From: Margaritifera margaritifera
Lineage: Eukaryota > Mollusca > Bivalvia > Unionida > Margaritiferidae
Assembly (NCBI GenBank): GCA_029931535.1
Contig: JAQPZY010001692.1
Span: 1,012,501 to 1,076,500, forward strand
Length of the DNA stretch: 64,000 nt
Direction of reading: 5' to 3'
The notes below the pieces were generated by a model, which had not been told where the DNA came from, made no database searches, and saw nothing but the letters and a program-made list of their open reading frames with translations. This document shows, piece by piece, positions 44,478 through 56,829 of this stretch. The position numbers were made by a program, and so were the translations under genes. Numbering within the stretch: position 1 is the stretch's first letter; each line of letters starts with the position of its first letter.

Positions 44478-44931
44478 ATTTTTAAAGCAGTAATACATAA
44501 CCTGTCACTATTACATAGCTTACTCTTTTTTTTCATGCCAAAAAACCTCGACCATTTGATGCGAATACATCCTCTCACAGAATGGAGAATTGTCAATAAG
44601 ACATGGTCCACTCATGCACCTCGCATGCCCGTGCGCAAAAGTCATCTTTTTCAAGAACACCATGTTAATGGACATGTGTTGAATTTGTGACCAGAGAAAA
44701 ATTGCTTGTTGCTAGTGATTCACTGCATTGCAGTCTTCCTGCAACAAACAGTATAAATCAGTGTTACATTTATCCTGTCCATATTCATTTTACATTCTGA
44801 TAGCCCCCCCCCCCCCACTTCCCTTTCAGAAAATTGTTCTTTAAGGGACCTCATAGGTTACGATGCTGTATCCCACCCTTTAGGGGTTATGGTACACTCA
44901 TATTCAATATCAATTACAACTGGTTACAGGT
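44478..44931 (+). mobile_element. DIRS fragment E: left terminal repeat and leader
   Basis: The left repeat (cagtaatacataacctgtca ... gtcatctttttcaagaacac) aligns with copies C and D. It is followed by a C run, ccctttcag, an exon-like piece starting aaaattgttctttaagggac, and acaggtaagt at 44927, parallel to 26582-26635 in copy D. Gag does not follow; the element is broken here. Confidence 0.75.
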
Positions 44932-46042
44932 AAGTCTTTTGCGTTAAAGAAAATAATGCAGCAGAGGCCCTACCCTAACAGAGCATCTTTGTATATTGAT
45001 ATTTGTTCTCATGACTCGCATCGCATTGTTATTGTGCGTGTCTTTGCAAGTGCTCCTTAATAAAAGTTTAACAATTGAGTGTCTAACTTTGCTGTAAAGA
45101 AAATACAGGTAAGTTTCCATTGTTTCTCTTGTGCATGCACTGGAGTGTATATGGCACACACCATATAAAAAACATATTAGTTCATGTGTGACATATTATA
45201 ACACAATGTCATTATTCATTGTTTTCTTGCAGGATTCAAGGTGCAACACTGCATTAGAGATTGAATGGTGCTGTTATTCAACCTACCGAAAAAATCATGT
45301 TTTTAATTTTATATATGAAGTAAAAATCCGACTTCAAAGAAACGTTACCGCTGATCACAAACTTTAATAAAGATGCCTTCGACATTTTCATTCAATGCAG
45401 TCAGTGATGTTTGATAACATTTGTTTTTCAACACGCATCTGTTTGATGTACTTAACTTCAGACAAATTGGGTTGTTCCACTTAGTGTACTTTACCTATGC
45501 AAATTAGCCTAATGGGCTCTCCCTCGGCAGTGCTCAAAGGATTTGACACGACACATCACCCTTGTAATTATAAGCCAATTCAGTAAATTTTTTGAAAGGT
45601 GTCTGTTTATCTCTGACTACCTTACGTTTTAATTGTCTTTAAAACAGCTGTATAAGCTGCCCCGAGTATAGTTTTACATGAGCTCTGAGCACGACTGTTT
45701 ACTGTTTATACATACAACACATTATGGGCATATATCAATGTGGTCAAGAAACTTTTTTAAAAAAAAATTTTTTTTTTCTAAGATTGCTGAAAATCGTGTT
45801 TTTCGAAAAACACGACCGTGTCAGGGGGATTAGGAGTCCAAAATTGTGTTTTTCGCGTGACACATCATGTTATGGCATGTATGACAGTGCGGATCTATCC
45901 ATCACTGGGGTACAGGGAGCATAACCAGCAAGCAGATATATCAGTCACTGGGAGTAGTAGTGCTTTGTTTACAAGAGGATTTATCAGTCACTGGGGAGGC
46001 AAGGCACATTTATGCAGCGGATATACACGTCAGTCAAAGTTA
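44932..46042. other. Spacer within the broken DIRS E region
   Basis: Not recognisable as DIRS. Near 45897-46000 a tatcagtcactggg(g)-type word recurs about three times. No gene. Confidence 0.5.
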
Positions 46043-46370
46043 AAGAGTTAAACAGATGCAGCCTCCATCCAATCTGCAACCTTAATTTAGTCCTCCTCCT
46101 TGACTGTTGGGTTCAAGGCATGGTTGCCAAAGAGCCCCAAGGAGGAAGTAATCTAACCCTCCTTTGTTTCCTAAGGAAAGAGGGGGTGGACAGCACTAGG
46201 GACTCAAACCCTCTCCTGCCATGCATTCCTCTCCCAAATGTCCCTGTAGATGCTTGTCTATGCCTCTTTTCAGAGGCTTGGTCAAGCATCATGGACGATG
46301 GGTGGGTCCTTTCCATTGTGAGCGAGGGTTACTGAATACTGTTTTGGGAACAACCCCCATGATCATTCCA
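46043..46370 (+). pseudogene. DIRS gag-to-reverse-transcriptase linker fragment E
   Basis: Non-coding now. Similar in order to 1810-2110 of copy A and 28800-29090 of copy D: aaacagatgcagcc, ctctcctgccatgcattcct, cttttcagaggcttggtcaa, gggtcctttccattgtgagc gagggtta. Ends abruptly at about 46370. Confidence 0.85.
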
Positions 46371-47796
46371 CCTTGTCCTAAGATCTCTCCAACCTACCCT
46401 TTGATCTCTCCAGCTTGATATTGATTACTTCAGCTTGTACTTTCCCACTAGCTCTTGATTACTGCCACTCGATATACAGTATACCACACACATGCAACTA
46501 TTATCAAAATTGTGCAGAAATTTCATGTTACAAACATGATTTCAGGTATATTTTTTTTTTATACATAATGACAATTTCACAATGTTAAAAGTTTTAAATT
46601 TACACTTTTTCCTTCAAAAATCATTTATCTTTAAATTTTCCCCATGAAAACGAGTTCCACTTACAGCTGTTGGGATAATGGCCTGTTTGTTTAGTTTTGC
46701 TTTTCATCATCCATACATATTATATTACGATCTTTTCAGTAGATTCACCAGTGTGTGAAGTTTAATAAATAAATAATTTGTAGTTAAAAGCACAACACCC
46801 ATTTAAGAACTAGTGTATGAAAAGGTTTTTTGTGTTATTTCCTTGGCGAAATATAATAATCTTTGGAACGATTTGTGCCTTGTTTAAAAACAATCAAATT
46901 GCATATTGATTTTAGATATACATGACATAATTCCATCACATAAAATGTTATATATCTGTATAGAAATCCCTATAGAATTGCTTACCATGTTCTATTTATC
47001 AAATCCATCTTATCAGAGGATGTGGAAAAGAATGATGACAAATATTGCTGTGAAAAAAAATGTGCCTTTCAGACCTTGTGAATTTTTTGTTTCCAAAACA
47101 AGAGTTGAATTTTATGTAAAAAAAATTATATGTCAGTTATGTCAAGCCTTTCAGTAAATTCTCTCTCTCTTTTTTAAATCCATTTTTTTCTCCAAAGGGT
47201 TGGGGAATCCTCCAAAGCCTAAATTTGGGATGTTAGGAATTTACTGATAACCATTTCCTTGCCAGTTCATCTGGTTTCATTCCAGACTTAATGGACAGTG
47301 GTCCCATTCCTAAACTGTGAAATTAAATTGATTTAGGGACTGCATTTTAGGCATCATGAGATAGGGCATGAATTGGTTGTATGTTTGTTCCCTTCCAAAG
47401 TGATCTTTCGCAAAACTGTAATACACTTGAATAAACTTTTTTTTGGGGTGTATGTGTGTTTATTTATGTATATGTGTTCATATAACAGAAATATGCATTA
47501 AAGTAAACACAGAATTTAAGAAAATATACTTATAACATAGTGTAAAATGAGTACTCAAAGATTTATGAAAAAGTGTCCCCAAAATTAGCAACAACATTGT
47601 ATTTATACTTTTATATTTGCCATTTGAAGGTATTCCACAATTCACTGAAGAAATGAACAAGTGACATAAGGATTTACTTCTTACCTGTATGATGAAGGTG
47701 AATGAATTCAGAAAATGTAACTATTGGATACATTCGTAAATGGACAGAAACAGAGTGAATTTAAGATAAGTTTTCAAGCAAATATCAAAGTAAATA
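46371..47796. other. Spacer without recognised gene
   Basis: AT-rich. The open frame at 46906-47157 has no recognised similarity. Confidence 0.5.
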
Positions 47797-47954
47797 CAGT
47801 GAAAGCTTGCTTAGCAGACAACTCTAACACCTAATAATTATCACCCTTATGAATCCCTTATCTCATTTTCGACCTCTTCCTAAAGGACAGCTGTCTATCA
47901 AAGACATTGTTTGTCATCCCTTGAGTGTCCTTTATAGACAGGTTTCATGTTGTA
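47797..47954. mobile_element. Possible small inverted-repeat element
   Basis: Ends tacagtgaaagcttgcttag and tatagacaggtttcatgttg are loosely inverted around tgaaa(g/a)c(t/c)tg. Inner words aaaggacagctgtctatcaa also pair. Reminiscent of pogo-like MITEs; weak. Confidence 0.35.
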
Positions 47955-48184
47955 AATTGCTACCTGCTTCATTGTGCTCCTCACTGCCAACAGCAGGGGT
48001 ATATTGATTTGGACCCATCTGTCTGTCTGTCTGTCCTGGTAAGTTTGTTAGCATGATGACATATAAATGATTTGACATAGATTAAATTTGGTGGGTATGT
48101 TTTATCCATTAACCATGTAGATATCCTGATTAGATAATTCATGCTAGCTATTTGACAAATTTTTGGATTTGGTACCAAATTGTC

Positions 48185-48730
48185 TTTCAGCTCACCTGGC
48201 CATAAGGCCAAGTGAAAATAATGTTACTGCTACTCCTCCCAGGTGGATGGTCATATCTGCATGGGGTTTTCACTGGAAGATCGATCTTGCATCTAGTTTG
48301 TCCTAAATGAAAATGATGCAAATTTGACATCCAATATGGCTGGCATGGCAGCCATGTTGAAAATCTTGCTATCATTATTCCTCCAGAATACTTCTTATGA
48401 AATCTAGTCGATCCAACAACCAAAAAATGTTGCCAGTCTGACCTATCTTGTTTTCATTTCTCCTCCTGGAAGGATGGTCATATCAACATAGGGTACACAC
48501 CTCAGTGACTTCTGACAATGTATAGTTGGTCTTGAAAGAAAATGGTGATGATCTTAAATACAGTATGACCCCTCCAGTGACCATCTTCAAAATCTTTTTA
48601 CTGCTCAAGAATATCAGAGATGGCTTCAACGCTCAACAGTCAGAAAGAAGAAGTAGTCTTATCTTGGATTCCTGGAAATTCTTTTCAGCCATCAGAGCAT
48701 CAGCCCTTTCAAGTGACTCTTGTTTTTTCA
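48185..48730. repeat. Divergent ~150-bp-unit array, second copy
   Basis: Starts with ctcacctggccataaggcca agtgaa. Units share ggtcatat, ggggttttcact and aaatgaaaatgatgcaaatt words with the array at 38126. It ends in cttatcttggattcctggaa, as that array does. Confidence 0.8.
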
Positions 48731-48894
48731 GTAATTTTCTGACTTTTGAACATTATTATTGACTTTTTGTGAAACCTTGTTGGCACAAGTATGGAGAAAC
48801 TACTTGACCTATTCAAATGTTGTTTGATAATGCATATTGATGTGCATATATAGATGACTTCATTAGGTTACTGTATAAATAAATTTGACAGTTT

Positions 48895-49475
48895 TTAGTT
48901 CACCTGGCAATAATTCTAAGTGAGCTTATGGTATGGCTCCACATCTGTCATGTGTCATCAATCATGTGTTGTCCATCTGTCAAGAATTCTTACCACTCTT
49001 GTGTCAGTATTTTTGATCCGATTGCAATAAAAAACTTGGAATATGGAGGTCATATCAAATATGGAAATATATTCTTATATCATTAAGTCCTCAGATGATT
49101 TCAATAATGAACAAGATCCGCACATACTAATGAGGTGATTTTGCATATGATTGACTGAGCTTCTTATCACTTGAGAGACTATTTCTGACCTGATTTTTAT
49201 CAAACTTGGTAAATAGGCTAATATCATCAAGATGTTTGATGATTTTTATTATGAGCGAGACCTATGCATATTTATGAGGTGATCTTGCATCTGATTGCCT
49301 GAGTTTTTTTTACACCACTCTGGAGACTGTATTTTTGACAGGATTTTGATCAGACTTGGTACTAAATAGACATATGTCATCCAGATCTTGCTTGAGTATG
49401 AGTGAAATTCATGCATATTAATGATGTGACCTTGCATCTGATTGACTGAGCTTCTCAACAATCTAGCAAGTAAAT
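48895..49475. repeat. Divergent array with ~120-150-bp units
   Basis: Opens with gttcacctggcaataattct aagtgagctt. Units carry gattttgatcagacttggta, catattaatga(t/g)gtgat and ttgcatctgattg words. The last unit passes into the 25-bp array. Confidence 0.75.
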
Positions 49476-49825
49476 TTCTTATCAGATTTTGATCAGACTT
49501 AACTTATTAGATTTTGATCAGGCTTAACTTATCAGATTTTGATCAGACTTAACTTATCAGATTTTGATCAGGCTTAACTTATCAGATTTTGATCAGACTT
49601 AACTTATCAGATTTTGATCAGACTTAACTTATCAGATTTTGATCAGACTTAACTTATCAGATTTTGATCAGACTTAACTTATCAGATTTTGATCAGGCTT
49701 AACTTATCAGATTTTGATCAGGCTTAACTTATCAGATTTTGATCAGGCTTAACTTATCAGATTTTGATCAGGCTTAACTTATCAGATTTTGATCAGACTT
49801 AACTTATCAGATTTTGATCAGGCTT
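49476..49825. repeat. 25-bp minisatellite, 14 units
   Basis: Strict 25-bp period of aacttatcagattttgatca g(a/g)ctt; the first unit is partial. The units alternate between an A form and a G form at one position, in the order A G A G A A A A G G G G A G. The seed sequence, gattttgatcagactt, is part of the larger array just upstream. Confidence 0.97.
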
Positions 49826-50728
49826 GTTAAATAGTCTTACACTGTCAAGATGCTAAATGACTGATTATGAGCAATATACATTGGCACAGACAACTAATTT
49901 AATTCCCATACACTGTAACATAAATATTTTGCCAAATTATTTTTGCTTAATATATCCAAAAAGAAGTATTTTGGTTCCTATGTGGATATGTAGTGCATAT
50001 CATAAGCTAAATGAATTTCAATGCATATTGGAATACAACTCTGACAAAGGGAGGTAATCCAGGATTGCTACATATAAAATATTCACAATTCATTTTTGTA
50101 TTTCTCAAAACATTACTCAACATCATTGAATGTGCTTAAATAAAATAGGTATAATTTGCCTTTCTTCCTTTAGAGGGCAATGTCTGGCGAATGTTTATAT
50201 GAAAGGTGTGCGTGTTCAGTGATTGATGTCGGAAAGGGAAGTAAAGCTTCACAGACTTAAATTGTCACCACGTTTGAGAAAGTAAGTGGTCCCTTTCAGT
50301 GTTGATGAAATCCCAAGTTAAATATTTTAACGATTATTAAAAGAAAATGTTTCCTTGACCGTTTGCGTCATTGTACCTGAGACACAGATAGATAATGCAC
50401 CCATAATAAAATCAGTCAGACATTTGAGAAAATGGATGAAAATTATCGAAAAACAGAAAATAAACTATGATAAATAAATTGACAAGTTACAAACGCAAGA
50501 TACGACACCTAAAACATAGTGATCTTGCAGCCTCATTTAGTGGTCTGTTTTTGTCTGTTAAACCCAGTTTAACAAAATAGGGACAAATTCATTATTTTTA
50601 TACAAACTTTACTATAAAAACTGTATATTTTTCATCCCTAGACTTTAATAACTGCAATCATATACATTAGTTCCAATTTTGAAAGCCAAGAACTGTTAAT
50701 CCAACATTTATGTGTTCAAATTTACAAC
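49826..50728. other. Spacer without recognised gene
   Basis: A ctttag ... gtaagtgg pair frames 50174-50281 like an exon, but all frames contain stops or are uninformative. Confidence 0.5.
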
Positions 50729-51459
50729 TGTTATGTATATTGAATTTATAATATGTGTTCATAAAGTAAGTTGTACTTTAGTCGTTTTGTAAACAACATG
50801 TTTACTACATTTGAGTTCAAGGTCAGTCTTGTTTACATAGCATTTAACAATTAGACTGGAATTTTCCATATCTTATGTGAGAAACGTCACATACACAGCG
50901 GAAGTTTCCATAAAAGCTACTCATATTCAATAACATTCTGTCACATGACTTATGTTTATGTCTAGAGATTTTGGTGGACAATATTTTCATTCTTGTTCAA
51001 ATGGTCAGTCTTTGAGGAATAATTTTAATAATCAGATGTTTATAGTTGAGTTGTGAAAATTCAGAGCAAATGCAGAGAGAGGAATTATTTATTTGAAATA
51101 TTCATTGGAATTACCAAAAGGGCTCATTCTCATACTGGATTGATACTTGACTTTGGGATTGATGTGAATTTATTCAAAGATATTCTGGATTACATCATTC
51201 AGGCATATCAGAACATTCAAGACTACTGACACATCAGGATATTCAAGGCTACTGGAATTCATTCGGAACATTCTATATTTAGGACTTCAAATTAGGACAA
51301 TTAGGATTGTTGGATTATTTGGATTTTAATTCACGTTACTGTAAGTGTCTTTTGAATTTCCACTTTAATTGTCTAGAAATAAATAATTTGTTGAATTTAC
51401 TTACATTGTTGGTTTCACTTTCTTTCTGTTACATTATTTTAAGACCTAGAGTCATAACA
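50729..51459 (+). mobile_element. Solo LTR (731 bp)
   Basis: Begins TGTTATG and ends CATAACA, a 7-bp terminal inverted repeat of the TG...CA type. Flanked by a 4-bp duplication caac (50725-50728 and 51460-51463), or 5 bp if the terminal a is shared. No primer-binding site or coding region adjoins it. Its 3' part shares gtaagt, ttcactttaattgt and ttctgttacatta with the LTR at 58262-59108, so the two belong to related families. Confidence 0.8.
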
Positions 51460-51463
51460 CAAC

Positions 51464-52208
51464 AGACAGTTTTTTCAGGACACGTATTGTTAATAGCACT
51501 GGTGAGAAAATGCATTACACAGCATTTTATTAATCAATCACTGGATACCTGTTTTTAAAATCCAATGTGACTAAAACTTGGTACTGTAAGTAAAAACATC
51601 TAAAACTTACACAAAAGACAATTTATTTCCTAAAATTACAAACAAATTCAGCCATACTGGCTGATTAAACGGGTGAGAAAGGGCTTGTACATATTTTATC
51701 CGGGTCCTTTTCCACTGCGTGTATCTGTTGCTATAGGACACAGACAACTAATTTAATTCCCATAGACCATAACATAAATATTTGGCCATATTACTGTACT
51801 TTTGTGGTAAGATCGGCAAATCATGCTCACATCTTATGAATGATCTATCTAAGAGGAAACTTTTAACACAATGAAAATTATATGCTGAATGCATCATTTT
51901 TGGACAAAGGTTCCTGTATAGGTGCCTACTATAAAAATCCAGCCTGGTGAGATCTTCTCATTTTTACATCCAGTAGTACCTGTGCAGTGTGATCTGACGT
52001 CCTTCCACTATCAAGTGAGATGCAATACAAGCAATCAAGTTTCTGTACTGATGATGGATGCATTTATTACATACCCTAAACAATTATTTCATAATAAAAA
52101 GGGAGGTTTTTATGTTTTTGTTCTTTTACTTTCATTCCATCCGTTCATCTACTCCCTTCTTGCGACCATTATTAAGTGACATCAACCTTGAAAGCCAACC
52201 TTGAAAGC
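51464..52208. other. Spacer without recognised gene
   Basis: 51742-51800 resembles 49886-49940 (cagacaactaatttaattcc cata, ataaatattt), so a further dispersed repeat is present. No gene recognised. Confidence 0.5.
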
Positions 52209-52456
52209 ACATCTGATACAAGGTTTCAGATCAGCCTTGGGAAGAGTAGCCTTTATCATGAGTTGTATAATGATGGATACATAACACATCTGATACAAGG
52301 TTTCAGATCAGCCTTTGGGAAAGTAGCCTTTATAATGAATTGTATAATGATGGATATATAACACATCTGATACAAGGTTTCAGATCAGCCTTGGGAAGAG
52401 TAGCCTTTATCATGATTTGTATAATGATGGATATAGAATACATCTGATGCAAGGTT
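52209..52456. repeat. 77-bp tandem repeat, 3.2 units
   Basis: Units start at 52209, 52286, 52363 and 52440 with acatctgat(a/g)caaggttt and share gtataatgatggata. The period is exactly 77 bp. Confidence 0.95.
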
Positions 52457-53045
52457 TAATAATAATAATAATAACTTTATTTAAAGAGGATGACACAATT
52501 AGTTGCATGGAACTAATCTTCCTTGTGGCCCTCTGTTATATGCATATTTACATACAGAGTACATGTACATAGTTACACACATAATAAAAAAAAGCATTAA
52601 GTTGATAATAAGCTACATTTATATATGGACATAATAAACAGAAAATTTTGTAAGAACTTGCTCCAAATAGTTACATTGTTTATATACAGTACAAAAATAA
52701 TGAGACAACAAAGTGGAAAGTTTGAGAATTTATACTTTAAGTTGTAATGTATTTGTCAAATCAAACAGGTTCCACTTTTCATCCATTAAATTAGATGATA
52801 ATTAAATGCATTTATATTTGTTCTTTCTCTAATTTCCTTTGGGATTCAGTTCTAAATTAGTGACCCCAAATATTTAAAACTTTTCTTAAATAGTTCTTTA
52901 TTTGGTTTTGGAATGGAAAGGTAGTTAGCTGAAATTGATCTTAAATTGGGAATGTTGCATTATTTTCTAGCATTAAACAGTTTCTTCAGATATAATGGGG
53001 CCATATTGTTTTAAACTTTGTCGATAAGTCTAGCCTTTTTCAAAA
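52457..53045 (-). pseudogene. LINE reverse-transcriptase C terminus and 3' tail (CR1/Jockey-like)
   Basis: Minus-strand reading. Scraps such as N-N-M-A-P-L-Y-L-K-K-L-F, then N-L-R-S-I-S-A-N-Y-L-S-I-P-K-P and K-S-F-K-Y-L-G, are the usual C-terminal end of CR1/Jockey-like LINEs. The 3' end is aaataaagttattattatta tt, at 52457-52480 on the plus strand as the aataat run. Broken by stops. Inserted directly at the end of the 77-bp array. Confidence 0.7.
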
Positions 53046-54332
53046 ATATTTGTTCACTTACTGTCAACATTTTAATATCGTTCATTGCATTTACGGTTCT
53101 TAAGGGACTATCGGTATGAATTATTAGATGGAAATGTTGTAAATTAATATCATTTGTTTGAAAAATCAATATATATAATTTTCCTATGTTTTCTTAACAT
53201 TTATACCTATTTCAAATATGTATAATTTCATCGGACTATGATGAGTATTGTGCTAACCATATCAACAGTAACTTCTGCCATTTTTGCTCGTGTTTACTAT
53301 TGTCAGTTTATGCATTATTGCATTAAAATTGTCAAAAGTCACCAGTAATTACCAGTATTAAAACAACGAAAATAGTCTTTGGTTCATCGCTTGCATTTAT
53401 AGTGACCTTGTTTATGTCATGGCATCACTGCATGTACATTGAAGATTTTAACTTGCACTGAATGAAGTATATCTCTTGGTTTTGAATCATAGGCACCACT
53501 GCACTAAACTTCAATAATGTCTCTAAAATACGATAAAGAAGTCTCAGAAATAATGCTTTGAAAATAACGCAGTGGTAGTTTGCTTTGATGTAAGCGACCT
53601 TAAATAAGTACATGTTTACTCAGCTAGATTACATCACTTCGTAGGATCGCTTATATCACTGAAAAACAGTAAATCTTGAACACGTGAAACAAAGTAAATA
53701 AAACAGCAATGGACATACAGCTAAAATGTGATCTGGAAAGAATGAGATTTGGTAAAAAAGATGCATAAAGCAAAATCTGCACCTAATATTTTTAGGAATA
53801 AACAAGGATATAAATGACGCAAAGCACGATATGCACTGTGCAAGTACTGTACACTAGAGTACAGGTCTCCCGGTAAACTCAAAGCAGCCCGTAAATTACG
53901 AAGTCTTTATTTACCTTTATTTTATTTCATGTTGGAGAAATCAGAAAATATGCACATGCAAAATAAATAACATAAAAACAATCATAGTAGTTTATAACAG
54001 TTTACTGACATGGCAATTGAACAAGAGTTGGTCACTGCTGTGTGACATATGATGATCTTGCCAATTTGTATCTATAAGTGTTGGGATACCGAAAATGTTA
54101 TATTTTGTATATGCATAATTTTATTTTTTTTTCCTGTCCCAAGACTTACTGTCATTACAATATGCATATTAATTGTTCCCTTGTCTTTGGAATTTTTTTT
54201 ATCAGGATATAATAAAATAGGTAAAATCAAAATGATATCAAGTTTGGGAGATAATGAAATTAACCCAAATACATTTAACCTCCAATATTCTGGACATGAT
54301 ATTTTACAACTGTGTAATAATTTTAAATAGTA
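53046..54332. other. Spacer without recognised gene
   Basis: AT-rich, no recognised feature. Confidence 0.5.
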
Positions 54333-55735
54333 CACAAATTATCCAGACACCAAGAAAGTTTTTTTTTAAAAAGCCAATGAAAAACAAAAATTCAAGTTGG
54401 AAAGTAAACAGGATTGTTTTATCAGTTCTCAAAAACTGGTGAAGAATCTCAAAAACTGGTGAAGAACTGGTGATTAAATAGTCAACCCTCAGGCCATGAA
54501 ACCACTTCGATTACCCTAATTATCAGAAAAAATTAACTGAAGGACTGGTGTTGTCCATAGATAGCAATAAAAACAGCTGACAACTCATGATCAGATAGAT
54601 CCCAAAACAAAGAGAGTCGTGAGTTTGTTAACAGTAATGATAAATGAACCTTTTATCTGGAGACAGTTGGCAGAAATAGTTAATGAATCACTTTGATAAC
54701 TGTAAAATCAATGGTCATCATCATTACATTGAGCTGACATGTGATTGCATTCATGCACATCAATTTCTGTTCTCACTGAAGTGGATCAAACTTATGTGAT
54801 ATAAAGTGTTTAAATATGTTTGCAGGTTATTATCTTTGTTTTCCCTTTTCCAGTAAACTAAACTGGGTTTACATTTATTTCTGATAAAGTGGTCAACATC
54901 TCCAACATGCGAGTTCACAAGTTCTTGTAGTAAGTTTTATTCAGTAGCATATTTCTCATTTGTAATCACATTTAGTATGTAATCGGTTCAGTCTTCATAC
55001 TGTATCTATAACCAGAATTCAGATGATGGTATTCCCCAATTAAATTCCTGAAGCAGTCTGATTGATTTGGCTCCATTACGAGTTTAGGGCAATGATCGCC
55101 GTATATGGAGTTTTAGTGTCGATATCACTTCAGGCCTTTTTTGAAGGATTATTTTTCAGATGTAAGATAATCTGAATAGATATATATTATTTCAGTGAAA
55201 CATTCTGTTGTCAAAGATTATCTTTATGTTACAAAATAATATCAATGTTAGAACTGGATCACATTCATGAACAAAGTCCACCCAGACTTACCACAGCAGT
55301 ACATGTACATGATGAACAGACTGTCATAGTTTTACAAACAGAAAGAAAAACAAACACCAGATATGGAACTAGAATTCTTTATTTGTACAAGAAAATTGAA
55401 ACATTGTCATGCATGTTTTCTTTATTGGCAAGCAAAGTGATAATGCAGTGTGGTTTACCTGCTTATACATTGTACTTGCTAGGTTCATCAATACTCAGTT
55501 ATGACAATAAAGACACAAATTTTGTGCAAAATATTCAGGAAAATTGATAATTTCCTTTTGTACACAAATTATCTGGACAGAAAAGTAATTAATTTTAGTG
55601 TTCAGTTATTTTGGTCTGTGATGGTAGTTTACAGAGGTTGTGTTATGACAATACCACAAAAGCCCACTTAGTAAAATGGTCAACTGTTAAGTTATGTTAG
55701 ACAGGTGAGCAATATCAGGCCTACTTGGGCCTCTT
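54333..55735. other. Possible dispersed repeat with an unrecognised 100-codon frame
   Basis: Direct copies of tacacaaattatc(c/t)(a/g)gaca occur at 54333 and 55560, and the stretch ends in gggcctcttgtttc. Between them, 55245-55547 is an open frame (H-I-H-E-Q-S-P-P-R-L-T-T-A-V-H-V-H-D-E) that I do not recognise. It may be coding or chance. Confidence 0.3.
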
Positions 55736-55953
55736 GTTTCTAAACTTTCTAGATATTTTTTGTGTTGTTTTCATTGTAAATAATTTAGATTTTTTTGTGT
55801 CTGCAGTGGGAACATCTGTGTTGCAAACACAAATCTAGCTTTAATAATGACTTGTCTCCATTTTCACTTTTTCATGGGTCTTCAATACCATGGTTACTAA
55901 TGTTGACTCCATAGCAAACAACATGGACCCAGATATGAGTATCATTCTTGCAG

Positions 55954-56102
55954 TTGGTGACATGCCTTACACTGGCTATATTTTATGTCATTTGGTGACA
56001 TGCCTTACACAGGCTATTTTTTTATGTCAGTTGGTGACATGCCTTACACAGGTTATTTTTTATGTCAGTTGGTGACATGCCTTACACAGGCTATATTTTT
56101 TT
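55954..56102. repeat. 38-bp tandem repeat, ~4 units
   Basis: Units ttggtgacatgccttacaca ggctattttttatgtcag start at 55954, 55992, 56031 and 56069. Confidence 0.95.
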
Positions 56103-56829
56103 CCAGTGATATAAATTCCGGGGAATACTATTCTGCTACGTCTAAAAATACCACAGGATTTTAAACAGTGTTTTTGATCAGATATAAAAGTATTTAATAT
56201 ATGTAAATGGAGCATATCCACAGACAAGTGATATCTGGAGTTTTAATGAGGTATAGTAATTGTTTATTCTTTTTGAAAAATATGGTCACAGTGAGGACCA
56301 ATAAACCTTGATGCATATATGCCATTTTCATACATCTCTTGTGTTTGATAAGCTTATTTTCTGCTTTTAAATTTTAAAATGCATATTATCATGATTGGAA
56401 GAATGGTTCAAGAATAGCTCGTGCAAGACTTTCAAAATTGTTCAATTCCATATGTCAAATGGGTCTTACTAAGTAATTAATCTTTAGTTCCCACTGTGGT
56501 AGCAAGTGGGTGCTATTTGCGATTTGTTCATGTCCATTATTTAACATACACTGTACATGTACTTGTAAATAATCATTAACTATATTATTTCTGTGAAATA
56601 ATTGCTTTAATAGCAGTAATATAACACCTGCTATTATTGCATTCCTATCTCTTTTCCTGGCACTAGTCTCTAGTCCAAGGTGAATATTCCCTCCTCCAAT
56701 TAGTAATTGAAGGTTTAGAATAAAAAACAAAGGATCCCAGTCAGATATCTTAGTCAACTTTCATCATTCGGAATATCGTTCTTCTTTGACTTAAGTATTT
56801 CTTGCATCTTTCAGGGCCAGGATGACAAA
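56103..56829. other. Spacer without recognised gene
   Basis: No feature recognised. Confidence 0.5.

Noticed and set aside
49476..49825. CRISPR-like array
   Set aside because: Direct 25-bp head-to-tail repeats with no spacers, in animal DNA; it is a minisatellite.
50174..50281. Exon-like interval between ctttag and gtaagtgg
   Set aside because: No frame gives a convincing peptide and it does not match the expected next MLH1 exon.
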